Positions 1-5,438 of a DNA stretch of 10,028 nucleotides are shown in pieces (positions within the stretch are counted from its first letter, which is position 1; every line of letters starts with the position of its first letter). The notes beneath the pieces are model-generated. The model was not told the DNA's origin, searched no databases, and worked only from the letters and a program-made list of their open reading frames with translations. This DNA comes from Candidatus Bathyarchaeota archaeon (GTDB lineage: Archaea > Thermoproteota > Bathyarchaeia > RBG-16-48-13 > GCA-020355125): assembly GCA_026014905.1 (NCBI GenBank), contig JAOZHK010000121.1, positions 1-10,028 on the forward strand, read 5' to 3'. A program made the translations under genes and the position numbers.

Positions 1-298
1 TCGACGCAAAGCCAATAGCAGCTCCACCTAATGCAGAAACACTCACTAACCACTCAGCTTGAGCCCCAAATACTTGTAAGAGAATTAGTAACGCTACTAC
101 GAATATGATAATTCGGACCAGAAGTTTCAGACTGTTTTCAATATGTGTATCAAGTCTTCCTTCGGAATATTGTACAATAGCTCGACGAACCAGACGATCG
201 AGAATGAACGCAACTACAGAAATGATGAGTACCGAGACAAGTGTCACTAGATTCTCAGATGTAATCAGATTACTAAACCAGTCAGTTATTGTAGTCAT
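1..298 (-). CDS. MscS-family mechanosensitive channel, N-terminal part (runs off left edge)
   Basis: The reverse strand from an ATG at 298 is open to the edge, giving 99 residues. Three hydrophobic stretches are visible at about residues 15-32, 55-75 and 80-99. The last ends in GGAAIGFAS, which matches the conserved glycine/alanine-rich pore helix (TM3) of small-conductance mechanosensitive channels. MscS proteins open under membrane tension to release solutes on osmotic downshock. The cytoplasmic beta and alpha/beta domains would lie beyond the window. A basic loop (DRLVRRAIVQ) follows the first helix, as is common before the pore region. A TATA-like box lies about 30 nt before the ATG with no clear Shine-Dalgarno sequence, so the transcript is probably leaderless or short-leadered. 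Family call is firm; subfamily is not determinable. Confidence 0.88.
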   Translation of the reverse strand, partial: MTTITDWFSNLITSENLVTLVSVLIISVVAFILDRLVRRAIVQYSEGRLDTHIENSLKLLVRIIIFVVALLILLQVFGAQAEWLVSVSALGGAAIGFAS

Positions 299-321
299 TT
301 TTCAGAAGTGGTATTATCCTG

Positions 322-340
322 ACTAATATATAAAATTAGT
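322..340 (-). promoter_or_regulatory. TATA-like box of the MscS gene inside a perfect inverted repeat
   Basis: On the reverse strand TTTATATATT (325-334) is centred about 32 nt before the MscS ATG, the spacing expected for an archaeal TATA box driving a nearly leaderless mRNA. The box is framed by ACTAAT (322-327) and ATTAGT (335-340), a perfect 6-bp inverted repeat with a 7-bp spacer, which could be an operator overlapping the promoter. The repeat may be chance in AT-rich DNA. Confidence 0.55.
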
Positions 341-379
341 GATATAACTTCATAACCTTTATTATGGTGAGTTATCCGC

Positions 380-387
380 AATTATAG
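380..387 (+). promoter_or_regulatory. TATA-like box for the recombinase gene
   Basis: AATTATAG is centred about 30 nt before the GTG at 415. The spacing supports a leaderless mRNA beginning at or near that GTG rather than at the TTG at 403. No Shine-Dalgarno match precedes either start. Assigned from position and composition only. Confidence 0.4.
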
Positions 388-414
388 GTAAGTAATATCT
401 CGTTGGGAAGAGCT

Positions 415-1614
415 GTGAGTCCAGAGAACGAGGAGTTATTTGAGCGTTTTGTGGAGTCGAGAGGCCTTTCGGATCACTCCATCACCATGTATCGCAGTGC
501 TTTAATGGATCTGGATGCCTTCATTCAGGGCACATCATTTCGCGAAGTAACCGAGGAGAGGATGCGACAGTATTGGCGTCGTAGGCGGGATAGATGGAAA
601 GCCTCGTCCCAGGCAACCAAAATTATTTTGTTTAAAACCTTTTTCCGCGTATTACTTGGCTACCGGAAATACACATATCCTGATGTCGTGGCGTGGATGC
701 AGCGACCAAGCCAGCGACGGATTAGAAAAAAAGTGCAACGTCCCAATCAATTACTTACTGAAGAGGACGTTCAACGACTTGTTGATGCCTCTTTTACAGT
801 TCGGGATCGCGCATTGTATATGATGCTCTGGGATTCAGGCGCAAGAATTGGCGAAATCTTGGATCTCCGCGTCGGCTCTATCAAGTTTGATGAACATGGA
901 GCTTATACTTATGTCTCAGGTAAAACGGGACAACGGCGCATTCGGTTTGTGCATGCCTCCGCGTATATTCGCGAATTGCTTAGCGTGCACCCGCAGCATG
1001 ATGATCCTAATTCTTTTCTTTTCCTCACGTCTCGTGGCAACACCCTGACGGAGAGTCGTGTGTGGGCCCAGTTGAAAACTGTTGCGAAGCGGGCTCATCT
1101 TGAGAAGAACGTGTACCCGCATCTCTTCCGTCATAGTCGTGCCACGATCAATGCCGGATTTTTGACAGAGGCCCAGATGAATCAAGCGATGGGTTGGACA
1201 CAAGGCTCCCAAATGCCCTCGACGTACATTCAGTTAAGTGGAGTAGACCTCGACCCCGCCATCCTGGAACATTATGGGAAAACCGAGATCCCAGATACAA
1301 AGAAAGAGGAGTTATTGCGACCGATTCAATGCCCACGCTGCGAGCAAGAGAATCCAGCGACTAACGACATATGTTTTCAATGTGGGTCCTATCTGAATGT
1401 GAAGACCGCACAAGAGAAGGAGCTGGAAGACACGGAGCGATTCTCGAAAATAGAAACAGAGAATCAAGAGTTGAAAAGCATCGTTAAAGAGTTACAAACC
1501 CAGATGCAAGCCATTCAAGAGGAGAGAAAAGAAACCGATTCACTGATGGATAAAATGATACAAGACCCCGAATTTCTCGCCATGTTCAGGAAGAAACTGC
1601 GAGAACTTAGCTAG
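415..1614 (+). CDS. Tyrosine recombinase/integrase with C-terminal zinc ribbon and coiled coil
   Basis: A phage-integrase/Xer-type enzyme cutting and rejoining DNA through a 3'-phosphotyrosine. Counting from an alternative TTG start at 403 (403 aa), the SAM-like core-binding domain covers about 8-100. The catalytic domain covers about 115-292 and contains all expected residues: Arg148 in GARIGEIL, Lys174 in SGKTG, His240-x-x-Arg243 in HLFRHS, Trp265 in the third His/Trp position, and nucleophile Tyr275 in STYIQLS. A zinc ribbon follows (Cys310-x2-Cys313, Cys324-x2-Cys327), then a Glu/Lys-rich coiled coil at about 335-385. The added ribbon and coil suggest extra DNA or protein contacts, an arrangement found in archaeal integrases. 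The GTG at 415 is preferred because of the TATA spacing. It is intact and heads a segment of small unknown genes, consistent with an integrated element; no attachment site or tRNA is visible nearby. Confidence 0.93.
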   Translation: MSPENEELFERFVESRGLSDHSITMYRSALMDLDAFIQGTSFREVTEERMRQYWRRRRDRWKASSQATKIILFKTFFRVLLGYRKYTYPDVVAWMQRPSQRRIRKKVQRPNQLLTEEDVQRLVDASFTVRDRALYMMLWDSGARIGEILDLRVGSIKFDEHGAYTYVSGKTGQRRIRFVHASAYIRELLSVHPQHDDPNSFLFLTSRGNTLTESRVWAQLKTVAKRAHLEKNVYPHLFRHSRATINAGFLTEAQMNQAMGWTQGSQMPSTYIQLSGVDLDPAILEHYGKTEIPDTKKEELLRPIQCPRCEQENPATNDICFQCGSYLNVKTAQEKELEDTERFSKIETENQELKSIVKELQTQMQAIQEERKETDSLMDKMIQDPEFLAMFRKKLRELS

Positions 1615-1615
1615 G

Positions 1616-1660
1616 TCTCTTTCTTATTTCACAGTTTTTACTTTTGATTCTTTTCTAGGG
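1616..1660 (+). terminator. T-rich tract after the recombinase gene
   Basis: Immediately after the stop codon the plus strand carries several T runs (CTCTTTCTT, GTTTTTAC, TTTTGATTCTTTTC), the form of an archaeal intrinsic or factor-assisted terminator. It overlaps the 3' end of the convergent gene at 1638-2087, so part of the T richness may simply reflect the Lys/Gln-rich C-terminus of that gene. Confidence 0.4.
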
Positions 1661-2087
1661 ACTGTAGTTCCGCATCTGCAGCTCGTAAGATGGCTAATGG
1701 TCCCTTCATCACTTCGTGAATGGCTAAATAACTTGTTGTATTCTGTTTTTGCACATGGGAGATATACGCATTCAAACCTCTTCTAGCAAGCATAATTGCG
1801 ATACGTAATCGCCGAGCATCGAGTTCATCTTCAGATAATGACTCATCATGATGTAAAATCGCATCTATGACTGGCTCTAAACTCTCTCGTGTAAATAATT
1901 GTTTATGATAGCGTTCTGGTAAATATCGCTCAAGTAAAATGTAATGCTGTAGGCCATTGAGACCATCTTTAACACAGTTCCCATAATGTCGTGGGATATT
2001 GTACCCTTGCTTGTTTGCTTTCAACAAAAACTCAATCACGCGTTCATCAAGAAGCCCTTTTCGCTCTTCATATGGCCGTTTTGGCAT
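1638..2087 (-). CDS. Unknown helix-rich 149-aa protein
   Basis: No family recognised. The 149 residues are rich in charged and amphipathic helix-forming stretches, with no membrane segment and a single Cys. Notable are a cluster YNIPRHYGNCVKDGLNGLQHY (about 29-49), an acidic run SLSEDELDARRLRI (about 83-96) and a basic helix MLARRGLNAYISHVQ. The start is well supported: AGAGGT (2095-2100) sits 7-8 nt before the ATG. It is convergent with the recombinase and divergent from the AbrB-type gene, with which it shares an 80-90 bp AT-rich intergenic region, so the two may be co-regulated. Its place between integrase and regulator suggests an element-borne gene, perhaps in maintenance or regulation, but nothing in the sequence shows a function. 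Confidence 0.75.
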   Translation of the reverse strand: MPKRPYEERKGLLDERVIEFLLKANKQGYNIPRHYGNCVKDGLNGLQHYILLERYLPERYHKQLFTRESLEPVIDAILHHDESLSEDELDARRLRIAIMLARRGLNAYISHVQKQNTTSYLAIHEVMKGPLAILRAADAELQSLEKNQK

Positions 2088-2100
2088 TAAACATACCTCT

Positions 2101-2162
2101 ATTAAGTATTTTTTAATTTAATAATACATTAATTGGGTATAAGTGTAACGAAGTATATAATG
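2101..2162. promoter_or_regulatory. Divergent promoter region between the 149-aa gene and the AbrB-type gene
   Basis: Very AT-rich. The plus strand has a TATA box TATATAAT (2154-2161) about 20-26 nt before the ATG at 2180, consistent with a leaderless AbrB-type mRNA. The minus strand has several TATA-like options (TTAAAAAATACTT, TATTATTAAAT) for the 149-aa gene. Short inverted repeats such as TTAAT/ATTAA surround 2113-2133 and could bind the adjacent regulator, giving autoregulation; that is inference. Confidence 0.5.
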
Positions 2163-2179
2163 TTTACTTGAGTAGTACG

Positions 2180-2422
2180 ATGGTAGAAGAAACGATAACG
2201 GTAGCCAAAGCGTTTCAACTCGGCAGTTCAGGATCAATCGCAATCATAATTCCAAAACGATTGCGAGATGGCTTGGGCATCACGAAAGGCAACCACTACC
2301 TCGTTAAGAAAGATGCAAGAGATCGCATCATCTACGAGCCTATTGACAACAAGCCAACGACTGATGATACATCACCAAAATCGATACAAGAAATACTCAA
2401 GCGTTTGGAGGTTCATCAATGA
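2180..2422 (+). CDS. AbrB/SpoVT-family DNA-binding protein
   Basis: An 80-residue swapped-hairpin AbrB-type protein of the kind used as antitoxin (MazE/VapB-like) or transition-state regulator. The domain spans about residues 5-50: ITVAKAFQLGSSGSIAIIIP (strand, turn, strand ending in the typical Pro) followed by KRLRDGLGITKGNHYLV, matching the family pattern of a Pro-Lys-x-Leu-Arg helix, a Leu-Gly-Ile/Leu-x-x-Gly-Asp/Asn turn and a final strand. A charged helical tail follows. The start is taken at ATG 2180 because the TATA box lies at leaderless spacing; a TTG at 2168 would add four residues (MSST). It ends in an ATGA overlap with the next small gene, which has GGAGGT just upstream, so the two are co-translated. 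No classical toxin follows, so a regulator of the downstream cluster is as likely as an antitoxin. Confidence 0.85.
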   Translation: MVEETITVAKAFQLGSSGSIAIIIPKRLRDGLGITKGNHYLVKKDARDRIIYEPIDNKPTTDDTSPKSIQEILKRLEVHQ

Positions 2423-2511
2423 CTACCCCCAAACTACCGCTTTGGGTGAAGATCGCTCAACGTGAAATGCAACAAGCGAAATTGGAGAGAGAACATAGTG
2501 CTGACCGCTGA
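2419..2511 (+). CDS. 30-aa mini-protein, translationally coupled to the AbrB-type gene
   Basis: Begins with MTTPKLPLWVKIAQREM and ends in a charged helix EREHSADR. It is too short for family assignment, but its translation signals are the best in the area: GGAGGT (2407-2412) stands 6-7 nt before the ATG, and the ATG overlaps the preceding stop as ATGA. Its 3' end overlaps the start region of the next gene. It may be a genuine micro-protein or a leader peptide that couples translation of the regulator to the downstream gene. Confidence 0.55.
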   Translation: MTTPKLPLWVKIAQREMQQAKLEREHSADR

Positions 2512-2827
2512 AACCCTCACATTCTTTGATGAGTTGAAACGGCAGATTGACCAACACCGCGACGAACAAATCGCGCTCATCGACAATTACCTCAAAACCT
2601 GTCACAACCCCTACAGCACCCCCAACGACTGGAACCCCGATAACATCCAATGGGAACCCACCAAGGGACCAAAGGGCGAGTACGAACTCGCAGCACATCA
2701 GGATAGTATTGATTTCCGACTATTAACTCGCGACCTCAACGCTACCCATGGCAAACTGGAACGTGACCAATATTTCTACTGGGCCTTTCAACGATCCGCA
2801 AAAATTGGGAGGAAGCGAATCACATAA
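2498..2827 (+). CDS. Unknown 109-aa protein
   Basis: No family recognised. Residues begin MLTAETLTFFDELKRQIDQH, a soluble amphipathic helix, followed by a Pro/Asn/Trp-rich middle (CHNPYSTPNDWNPDNIQWEP) and a basic C-terminus (QRSAKIGRKRIT). The start is uncertain: GTG at 2498 has a GAGAG sequence about 9 nt upstream and keeps a 14-nt overlap with the 30-aa gene; GTG at 2462 would add 12 residues (MKCNKRNWRENI). The stop TAA shares its last A with the next ATG (TAATG). The plus strand becomes strikingly rich in A and C from here to about 3330. Probably an element-encoded protein; role unknown. Confidence 0.7.
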   Translation: MLTAETLTFFDELKRQIDQHRDEQIALIDNYLKTCHNPYSTPNDWNPDNIQWEPTKGPKGEYELAAHQDSIDFRLLTRDLNATHGKLERDQYFYWAFQRSAKIGRKRIT

Positions 2828-3351
2828 TGGGCGGCAAAGGATCAGGAGGTCCTGGACGAGCATACCGACTTCCACTTATGATGACGCGAGAGATGCAGTT
2901 AGCCCATGACCGATATAAAGTGAAATTGGAAACCCCTGACGACTTCAAAATCGGATTATTACTCCTACGCACCGGAATGGTCGCACGTAATGTATTAACA
3001 GCTAAAGAGCTTGAGTCCATGATGCAGCGCAAAAGCAAAGACGGCACCCCCCTCGTCATGGATGACGAAATCGACTTCTACGTCGCACAAGGATGGATCA
3101 CCGACTTCAGAACCGAACACCAACACAAAGAAGCATTACAAACCAAACAATCAGAAGCCGAAATACTCACCAACATGTTTAACGAAGTCATCCCTCAATG
3201 GCACCTCCTACAACCCAAAGCCCAACGCGCATGGCTGAAACGCGCCAACGAAAACTCAGAGCTTGAAGCCAGTCAACACATTATTACACTCGCAAAATCA
3301 CCAGTTCCACTGGAGAATCCGGCGGGGGAGGAACGTACTACTACTAACTAA
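2827..3351 (+). CDS. Unknown 174-aa protein with Gly-rich N-terminus
   Basis: Starts MGGKGSGGPGRAYRLPLMMT, a flexible Gly/Lys/Arg N-terminus like that seen in some phage and mobile-element proteins (for example small terminase or homing-endonuclease-linked proteins), but no catalytic motif follows. The remainder is helical: a hydrophobic stretch FKIGLLLLRTGMVARNVLTA (about 40-59), then KELESMMQRK and a long Gln/Glu/Lys helix at about 98-120. There is no membrane segment. The start overlaps the preceding stop by one base; GGGAGG (2807-2812) lies 14 nt upstream, rather far, so coupling probably drives initiation. The last codons (RTTTN) are encoded by the first part of a CTA-type stop array (3337-3391). 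Third-codon positions are mostly A or C. Confidence 0.72.
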   Translation: MGGKGSGGPGRAYRLPLMMTREMQLAHDRYKVKLETPDDFKIGLLLLRTGMVARNVLTAKELESMMQRKSKDGTPLVMDDEIDFYVAQGWITDFRTEHQHKEALQTKQSEAEILTNMFNEVIPQWHLLQPKAQRAWLKRANENSELEASQHIITLAKSPVPLENPAGEERTTTN

Positions 3352-3391
3352 CTACTAAACTAGCTATACTAGACTAACTACAAAACAACAA
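3337..3391 (+). repeat. Imperfect CTA/CTAA/CTAG array at a gene end
   Basis: Irregular repeats of CTA, CTAA and CTAG (TACTACTACTAACTAACTAC, then ACTAGCTATACTAGACTAAC) run from the last codons of the 174-aa gene into the intergenic region, giving many TAA and TAG stops in all three plus-strand frames. Related arrays occur at several other gene ends in this window. See findings. Confidence 0.8.
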
Positions 3392-3395
3392 TCTT

Positions 3396-3428
3396 GAGAA
3401 GAAAAAGAGAGAAAAAGAAAGAAGGGAA
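3396..3428 (+). repeat. Uninterrupted 33-base polypurine tract
   Basis: A run containing only A and G (GAGAAGAAAAAGAGAGAAAA and on) ends 5 nt before the ATG at 3434. On the minus strand this is a polypyrimidine run. It could act as a translation enhancer, as an unstructured leader, or form a triplex or R-loop; none is shown by sequence alone. Confidence 0.7.
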
Positions 3429-3433
3429 CTATC

Positions 3434-3577
3434 ATGATTAATATCAGCTCTCTTGACTCGTCAGAACTCTTTCAAGAACTCGCACGCCGCATATACAGCC
3501 AGGAGACTACTCAGCTAGCTACACGTGGTCACGAAAAAAAATTTTGGGAGATAGGATATGATGAAATCGTTACTTAG
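3434..3577 (+). CDS. Unknown 47-aa protein
   Basis: Begins MINISSLDSSELFQELARRI and ends EKKFWEIGYDEIVT. It has the look of a small soluble helical protein with an acidic/amphipathic N-terminal helix. Only a weak purine-rich ribosome site (AAGGGAA) precedes it. Its 3' end overlaps the start of the next gene by 20 nt, the same arrangement seen for the 30-aa and 25-aa frames in this cluster. No family recognised; existence is supported by coupling and sensible composition rather than homology. Confidence 0.5.
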   Translation: MINISSLDSSELFQELARRIYSQETTQLATRGHEKKFWEIGYDEIVT

Positions 3578-3818
3578 TCTTACTCAAGAGACTCCGGGAT
3601 TGATGCCGATGTCACGTCGGTATCTTCTCGCTCATTTGAAGACGATCCTTGAGTATGCTACCCATATGGCGACGACTCAGCAGACGCCCAGTGCGATGAA
3701 GCCGAAATGGGCCCGTATTTCGGTTGCGGCCGCGTCGGCTGCGGCGTCTATTCTTCAAGATGAGGGGTTAGAGTCGTTGGCGGCTCGCGTCGAGGAGTTG
3801 GAGAGAGCCAACCGATGA
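3558..3818 (+). CDS. Unknown 86-aa helical protein
   Basis: Starts at ATG 3558 or the adjacent ATG 3561, with GGGAG (3546-3550) at good spacing. The sequence is helical: SRRYLLAHLKTILEYATHMA (about 19-38), an Ala-rich segment ISVAAASAAASILQDEG (about 54-70), and a short C-terminal coil ESLAARVEELERANR. No membrane segment or catalytic motif is evident. Codon choice differs sharply from the preceding genes: the plus strand here is G/T-rich rather than A/C-rich, suggesting a different origin. The stop overlaps a possible 25-aa frame as ATGA. Confidence 0.7.
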   Translation: MMKSLLSLTQETPGLMPMSRRYLLAHLKTILEYATHMATTQQTPSAMKPKWARISVAAASAAASILQDEGLESLAARVEELERANR

Positions 3819-3892
3819 CAATTGATCGCTCATCACATACTTGTGAAAGGATACTGAGTCTCATAGAAGTATGGTGGGATCATCTGCCTTGA
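3815..3892 (+). CDS. Possible 25-aa coupled mini-frame
   Basis: MTIDRSSHTCERILSLIEVW plus WDHLP, beginning in an ATGA overlap with the 86-aa gene and running 22 nt into the next gene. It repeats the architecture of the 30-aa frame after the AbrB-type gene. It may be a leader for the 102-aa gene or a chance frame. No clear Shine-Dalgarno sequence. Confidence 0.25.
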   Translation: MTIDRSSHTCERILSLIEVWWDHLP

Positions 3893-4179
3893 CATCTTGG
3901 CACTCGTTAACGAAGCGTATTCAGCAGCTCGAGCACCGTAGCAATCCAGAACCAGCGCTGTTCTATAACAAGATTCGGGTGGACTTTGTGTATCCACCAA
4001 CGGGGCAGCGATGGCACCGGGTGTGCTTTACATGGTCACGTAAACAACATACAACATGTTATGAGTTTGAGGTTTCTGCTGAGGAGGTGGCGGAATTAGA
4101 GTATCCTGATACATTGTACCCTCAGGACTTTATGCAACGGTGGATGGAACGCCACCCCGATGCATTTAACGTTGAATAG
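3871..4179 (+). CDS. Unknown 102-aa protein
   Basis: No family recognised. After a Ser/Lys-rich N-terminus, residues 25-70 read as alternating strands (FYNKIRVDFVYPPTGQRWHRV, then CFTWSRKQHTTCYEFEVSA), a compact beta-sheet pattern, followed by an acidic helical end (EEVAELEYPDTLYPQDFMQR). Two Cys are present but not a CxxC. The start is uncertain: ATG 3871 lacks a ribosome site, and an in-frame TTG at 3889 has GGTGGGA about 9 nt upstream. The stop TAG is followed by CTAACTAACT, giving stops in all frames. It closes the plus-strand cluster that begins at the AbrB-type gene. Confidence 0.65.
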   Translation: MVGSSALTSWHSLTKRIQQLEHRSNPEPALFYNKIRVDFVYPPTGQRWHRVCFTWSRKQHTTCYEFEVSAEEVAELEYPDTLYPQDFMQRWMERHPDAFNVE

Positions 4180-4190
4180 CTAACTAACTC
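4177..4190 (+). repeat. All-frame stop array TAGCTAACTAAC
   Basis: The stop codon of the 102-aa gene is the first unit of a 4-base-period array (TAG-C-TAA-C-TAA-C), placing stops in all three frames within 11 bases. Part of the CTAG/CTAA family described in findings. Confidence 0.7.
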
Positions 4191-4275
4191 AGTTTTCATG
4201 TCGATCCTGAGAGGTGGTTAGATAAAGCTGTCTAATGGATTGAACACGCTTTGTAGATACGCTAACGCTGGACCG

Positions 4276-4295
4276 CTACTAACTAGCTAACTAGT
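4276..4295 (-). repeat. CTAA/CTAG array at the end of the SHOCT-like gene
   Basis: TACTAACTAGCTAACTAGTT on the plus strand; read on the minus strand it supplies the stop of the SHOCT-like gene (TAG at 4287-4289) and further TAG units in other frames. Stops occur on both strands because CTAG is self-complementary. Confidence 0.7.
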
Positions 4296-4466
4296 TTCCA
4301 ACACTTTCCGCATTTCTTCGTACTCTGGTCGTGATATGTCTCCCTTCGCAAATCTAATTTGTAAAAGTGTTAAAGGGTTTTCTTCGCGCTTCTTTCGCAT
4401 TTGGATTTGGTGATTGATTGCAGTCAAATATTTATCGGTAATTGCTTTGATTTTTATAGGCACCAA
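4287..4466 (-). CDS. Small SHOCT-like C-terminal domain protein, 5' end uncertain
   Basis: The C-terminal 30 residues (NPLTLLQIRFAKGDISRPEY followed by EEMRKVLE) match the SHOCT signature, a short helical domain in which a Leu-rich start leads to (A/F)xxGxIxxxEYExxKxxL. SHOCT domains usually sit at the ends of bacterial and archaeal proteins and probably mediate oligomerisation. TTG at 4466, with GGAGAT about 9-10 nt upstream, gives 59 aa. However the same frame stays open back to 4565 with coding-like residues (LTLSDSQAISASLGDIR) and no usable start codon, and it passes through the ACGCGCGCGCGT palindrome at 4525-4536. The gene may therefore have lost its original start. Confidence 0.55.
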   Translation of the reverse strand: MVPIKIKAITDKYLTAINHQIQMRKKREENPLTLLQIRFAKGDISRPEYEEMRKVLETS

Positions 4467-4524
4467 TGACCGTATATCTCCGAGCGACGCACTGATTGCT
4501 TGAGAATCTGATAGCGTTAGTTGG

Positions 4525-4536
4525 ACGCGCGCGCGT
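4525..4536. repeat. CpG-alternating palindrome ACGCGCGCGCGT, copy 1
   Basis: Perfect 12-bp palindrome of alternating purine/pyrimidine, about 60 bp before the DUF4760-like gene and inside the upstream open extension of the SHOCT-like frame. Identical copies at 5197 and 7931. Confidence 0.8.
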
Positions 4537-4584
4537 AGGGGTGCTCGTTGAAGTCTTAAATCCCACTAAAGCCTATCTCTTGAT

Positions 4585-4593
4585 AGAGGTGAT
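4585..4593 (+). promoter_or_regulatory. Strong ribosome-binding site
   Basis: AGAGGTGAT is an almost full match to the archaeal 16S anti-Shine-Dalgarno complement, ending 5 nt before ATG 4599. It fixes the start of the DUF4760-like gene and shows that this mRNA has a leader. Confidence 0.75.
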
Positions 4594-4598
4594 TAGTA

Positions 4599-5168
4599 AT
4601 GGATCTTGGAGGTTATGTTCAAATTATTACGGCTGTCGGTGTGATTGCTGCACTGATTAATTACGTCATCACCAGTCGACGATCAGAGCAAACACAGCAG
4701 ATTGCCTTAGAGACACGGCAAGCACAACTCGCGATGACATTCTACACACACGTCACAAAAACCGAGTTTTGGGAAACCTGGGTTCGCGTGATGTGGCATT
4801 ATAATTTTACCACGGTTCAAGAATGGGATGAGAACTGGGGACCTCTTGACCACCCGAAAGAAGCTGCTGAGTTGTATTCAGTCATGCAAATGTTTGAAGG
4901 AGCAGGCGTATTATTGAAAGAAGGTACCATTAAACATGAGATTCTCTTTGATTATGTGCCCGCCATCATCGTCAATTCATCATGGATGAAACTCAAGCCG
5001 TTCGTGCTAGGCTGTCGAGAGAGATATAATGACTCCCAGTTTGGTGAGATGTTTGAATACCTCTTTCATGAAGTGAATCGATTACGTCCCGGTCTCAAAA
5101 ATCCTCGGCAACTTGGAACCATGCAGCCCACATATTTGTATTCAAAAAACTCCACAAGCGACGAATAA
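4599..5168 (+). CDS. DUF4760-like membrane-anchored protein
   Basis: 189 residues. A single N-terminal membrane helix at about 5-24 (YVQIITAVGVIAALINYVIT) is followed by a basic stop-transfer SRR and a helical region. The helical region has the pattern known from DUF4760 proteins: RQAQLAMTFYTHVTKTEFWE (about 40-59), a Trp-rich segment WVRVMWHYNF, then a Glu-Gly-x-Gly-x-Leu segment (MFEGAGVLLKEGTIKHEILF) and a C-terminal helix containing WMKLKPFVLGCRERY. The function of the family is unknown; the topology suggests a membrane-tethered cytoplasmic helical bundle. The ribosome site is excellent. It stands alone on the plus strand between two CpG palindromes (4525, 5197). Confidence 0.65.
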   Translation: MDLGGYVQIITAVGVIAALINYVITSRRSEQTQQIALETRQAQLAMTFYTHVTKTEFWETWVRVMWHYNFTTVQEWDENWGPLDHPKEAAELYSVMQMFEGAGVLLKEGTIKHEILFDYVPAIIVNSSWMKLKPFVLGCRERYNDSQFGEMFEYLFHEVNRLRPGLKNPRQLGTMQPTYLYSKNSTSDE

Positions 5169-5196
5169 CTCAAAATAACAAGATTGAGAAACGTCT

Positions 5197-5208
5197 ACGC
5201 GCGCGCGT
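5197..5208. repeat. CpG-alternating palindrome ACGCGCGCGCGT, copy 2
   Basis: Perfect 12-bp copy located 28 bp after the stop of the DUF4760-like gene and 53 bp past the convergent end of the 58-aa gene. Confidence 0.8.
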
Positions 5209-5260
5209 ACGCTGTCTTTCCGTAGCACGTACAGCTCAGCCTTTTGTGGGTCCGAGTCAA

Positions 5261-5270
5261 GCTAGCTAGC
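5261..5270. repeat. GCTAGCTAGC palindrome containing a stop codon
   Basis: Tandem CTAG palindrome. On the minus strand it encodes the final Ala-Ser-stop of the 58-aa mini-protein. The identical 10-mer recurs at 6211-6220. Confidence 0.75.
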
Positions 5271-5438
5271 GTGTTGAAAGGTATAGATCGTTGCCGTCCA
5301 AGATCCTGACGACTCTTTCCCACAACTATCACATGACCGTTGTTTGCCCTGAACGGCAAAGGATTGTTCATCGGGACTCGTCCAGACCACTTTGCCTACA
5401 TGTCCACAGTTGAGTAGAGATCTGTCGCCCACTTTCAA
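5262..5438 (-). CDS. 58-aa zinc-binding mini-protein (Cys-Gly-His type), third gene of the eS30 operon
   Basis: Starts MKVGDRSLLNCGHVGKVVW and carries Cys11-x-His13 plus Cys36-x2-Cys39 (RSCDSCGK), four likely metal ligands forming a small zinc-ribbon-like fold. The TTG start overlaps the stop of the upstream 52-aa gene (TTGA), so translation is coupled. The N-terminal 18 residues match those of the separate mini-protein at 9354-9458 at 12 positions, including Cys-Gly-His, showing that this is a real family. No named family is recognised. Position after eS30 and the 52-aa Cys-rich gene suggests a link to translation or nucleic-acid binding, which is inference. Confidence 0.7.
   Translation of the reverse strand: MKVGDRSLLNCGHVGKVVWTSPDEQSFAVQGKQRSCDSCGKESSGSWTATIYTFQHAS

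Noticed and set aside
105..326. Plus-strand open frame of 73 codons
   Set aside because: It lies antisense to the MscS gene, whose conserved pore-helix motif on the minus strand is clear.
916..1212. Minus-strand 98-codon frame within the recombinase gene
   Set aside because: Antisense to the recombinase catalytic domain, which has all active-site residues in frame on the plus strand.
2180..2511. AbrB-type gene plus 30-aa frame as a toxin-antitoxin pair
   Set aside because: The 30-aa product is far shorter than known MazF/VapC-type toxins and has no toxin motif; a regulatory role is simpler.
2423..2698. Minus-strand 91-codon frame with hydrophobic residues (Val/Gly-rich)
   Set aside because: Shadow of the coupled plus-strand genes; the Val/Gly content is what an A/C-rich opposite strand produces.
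5235..5270. T-arm-like GGGTCCGAGTC suggesting a tRNA
   Set aside because: No pairing acceptor stem, no anticodon arm and no CCA-adjacent discriminator at tRNA spacing; it lies in the end of the 58-aa gene.
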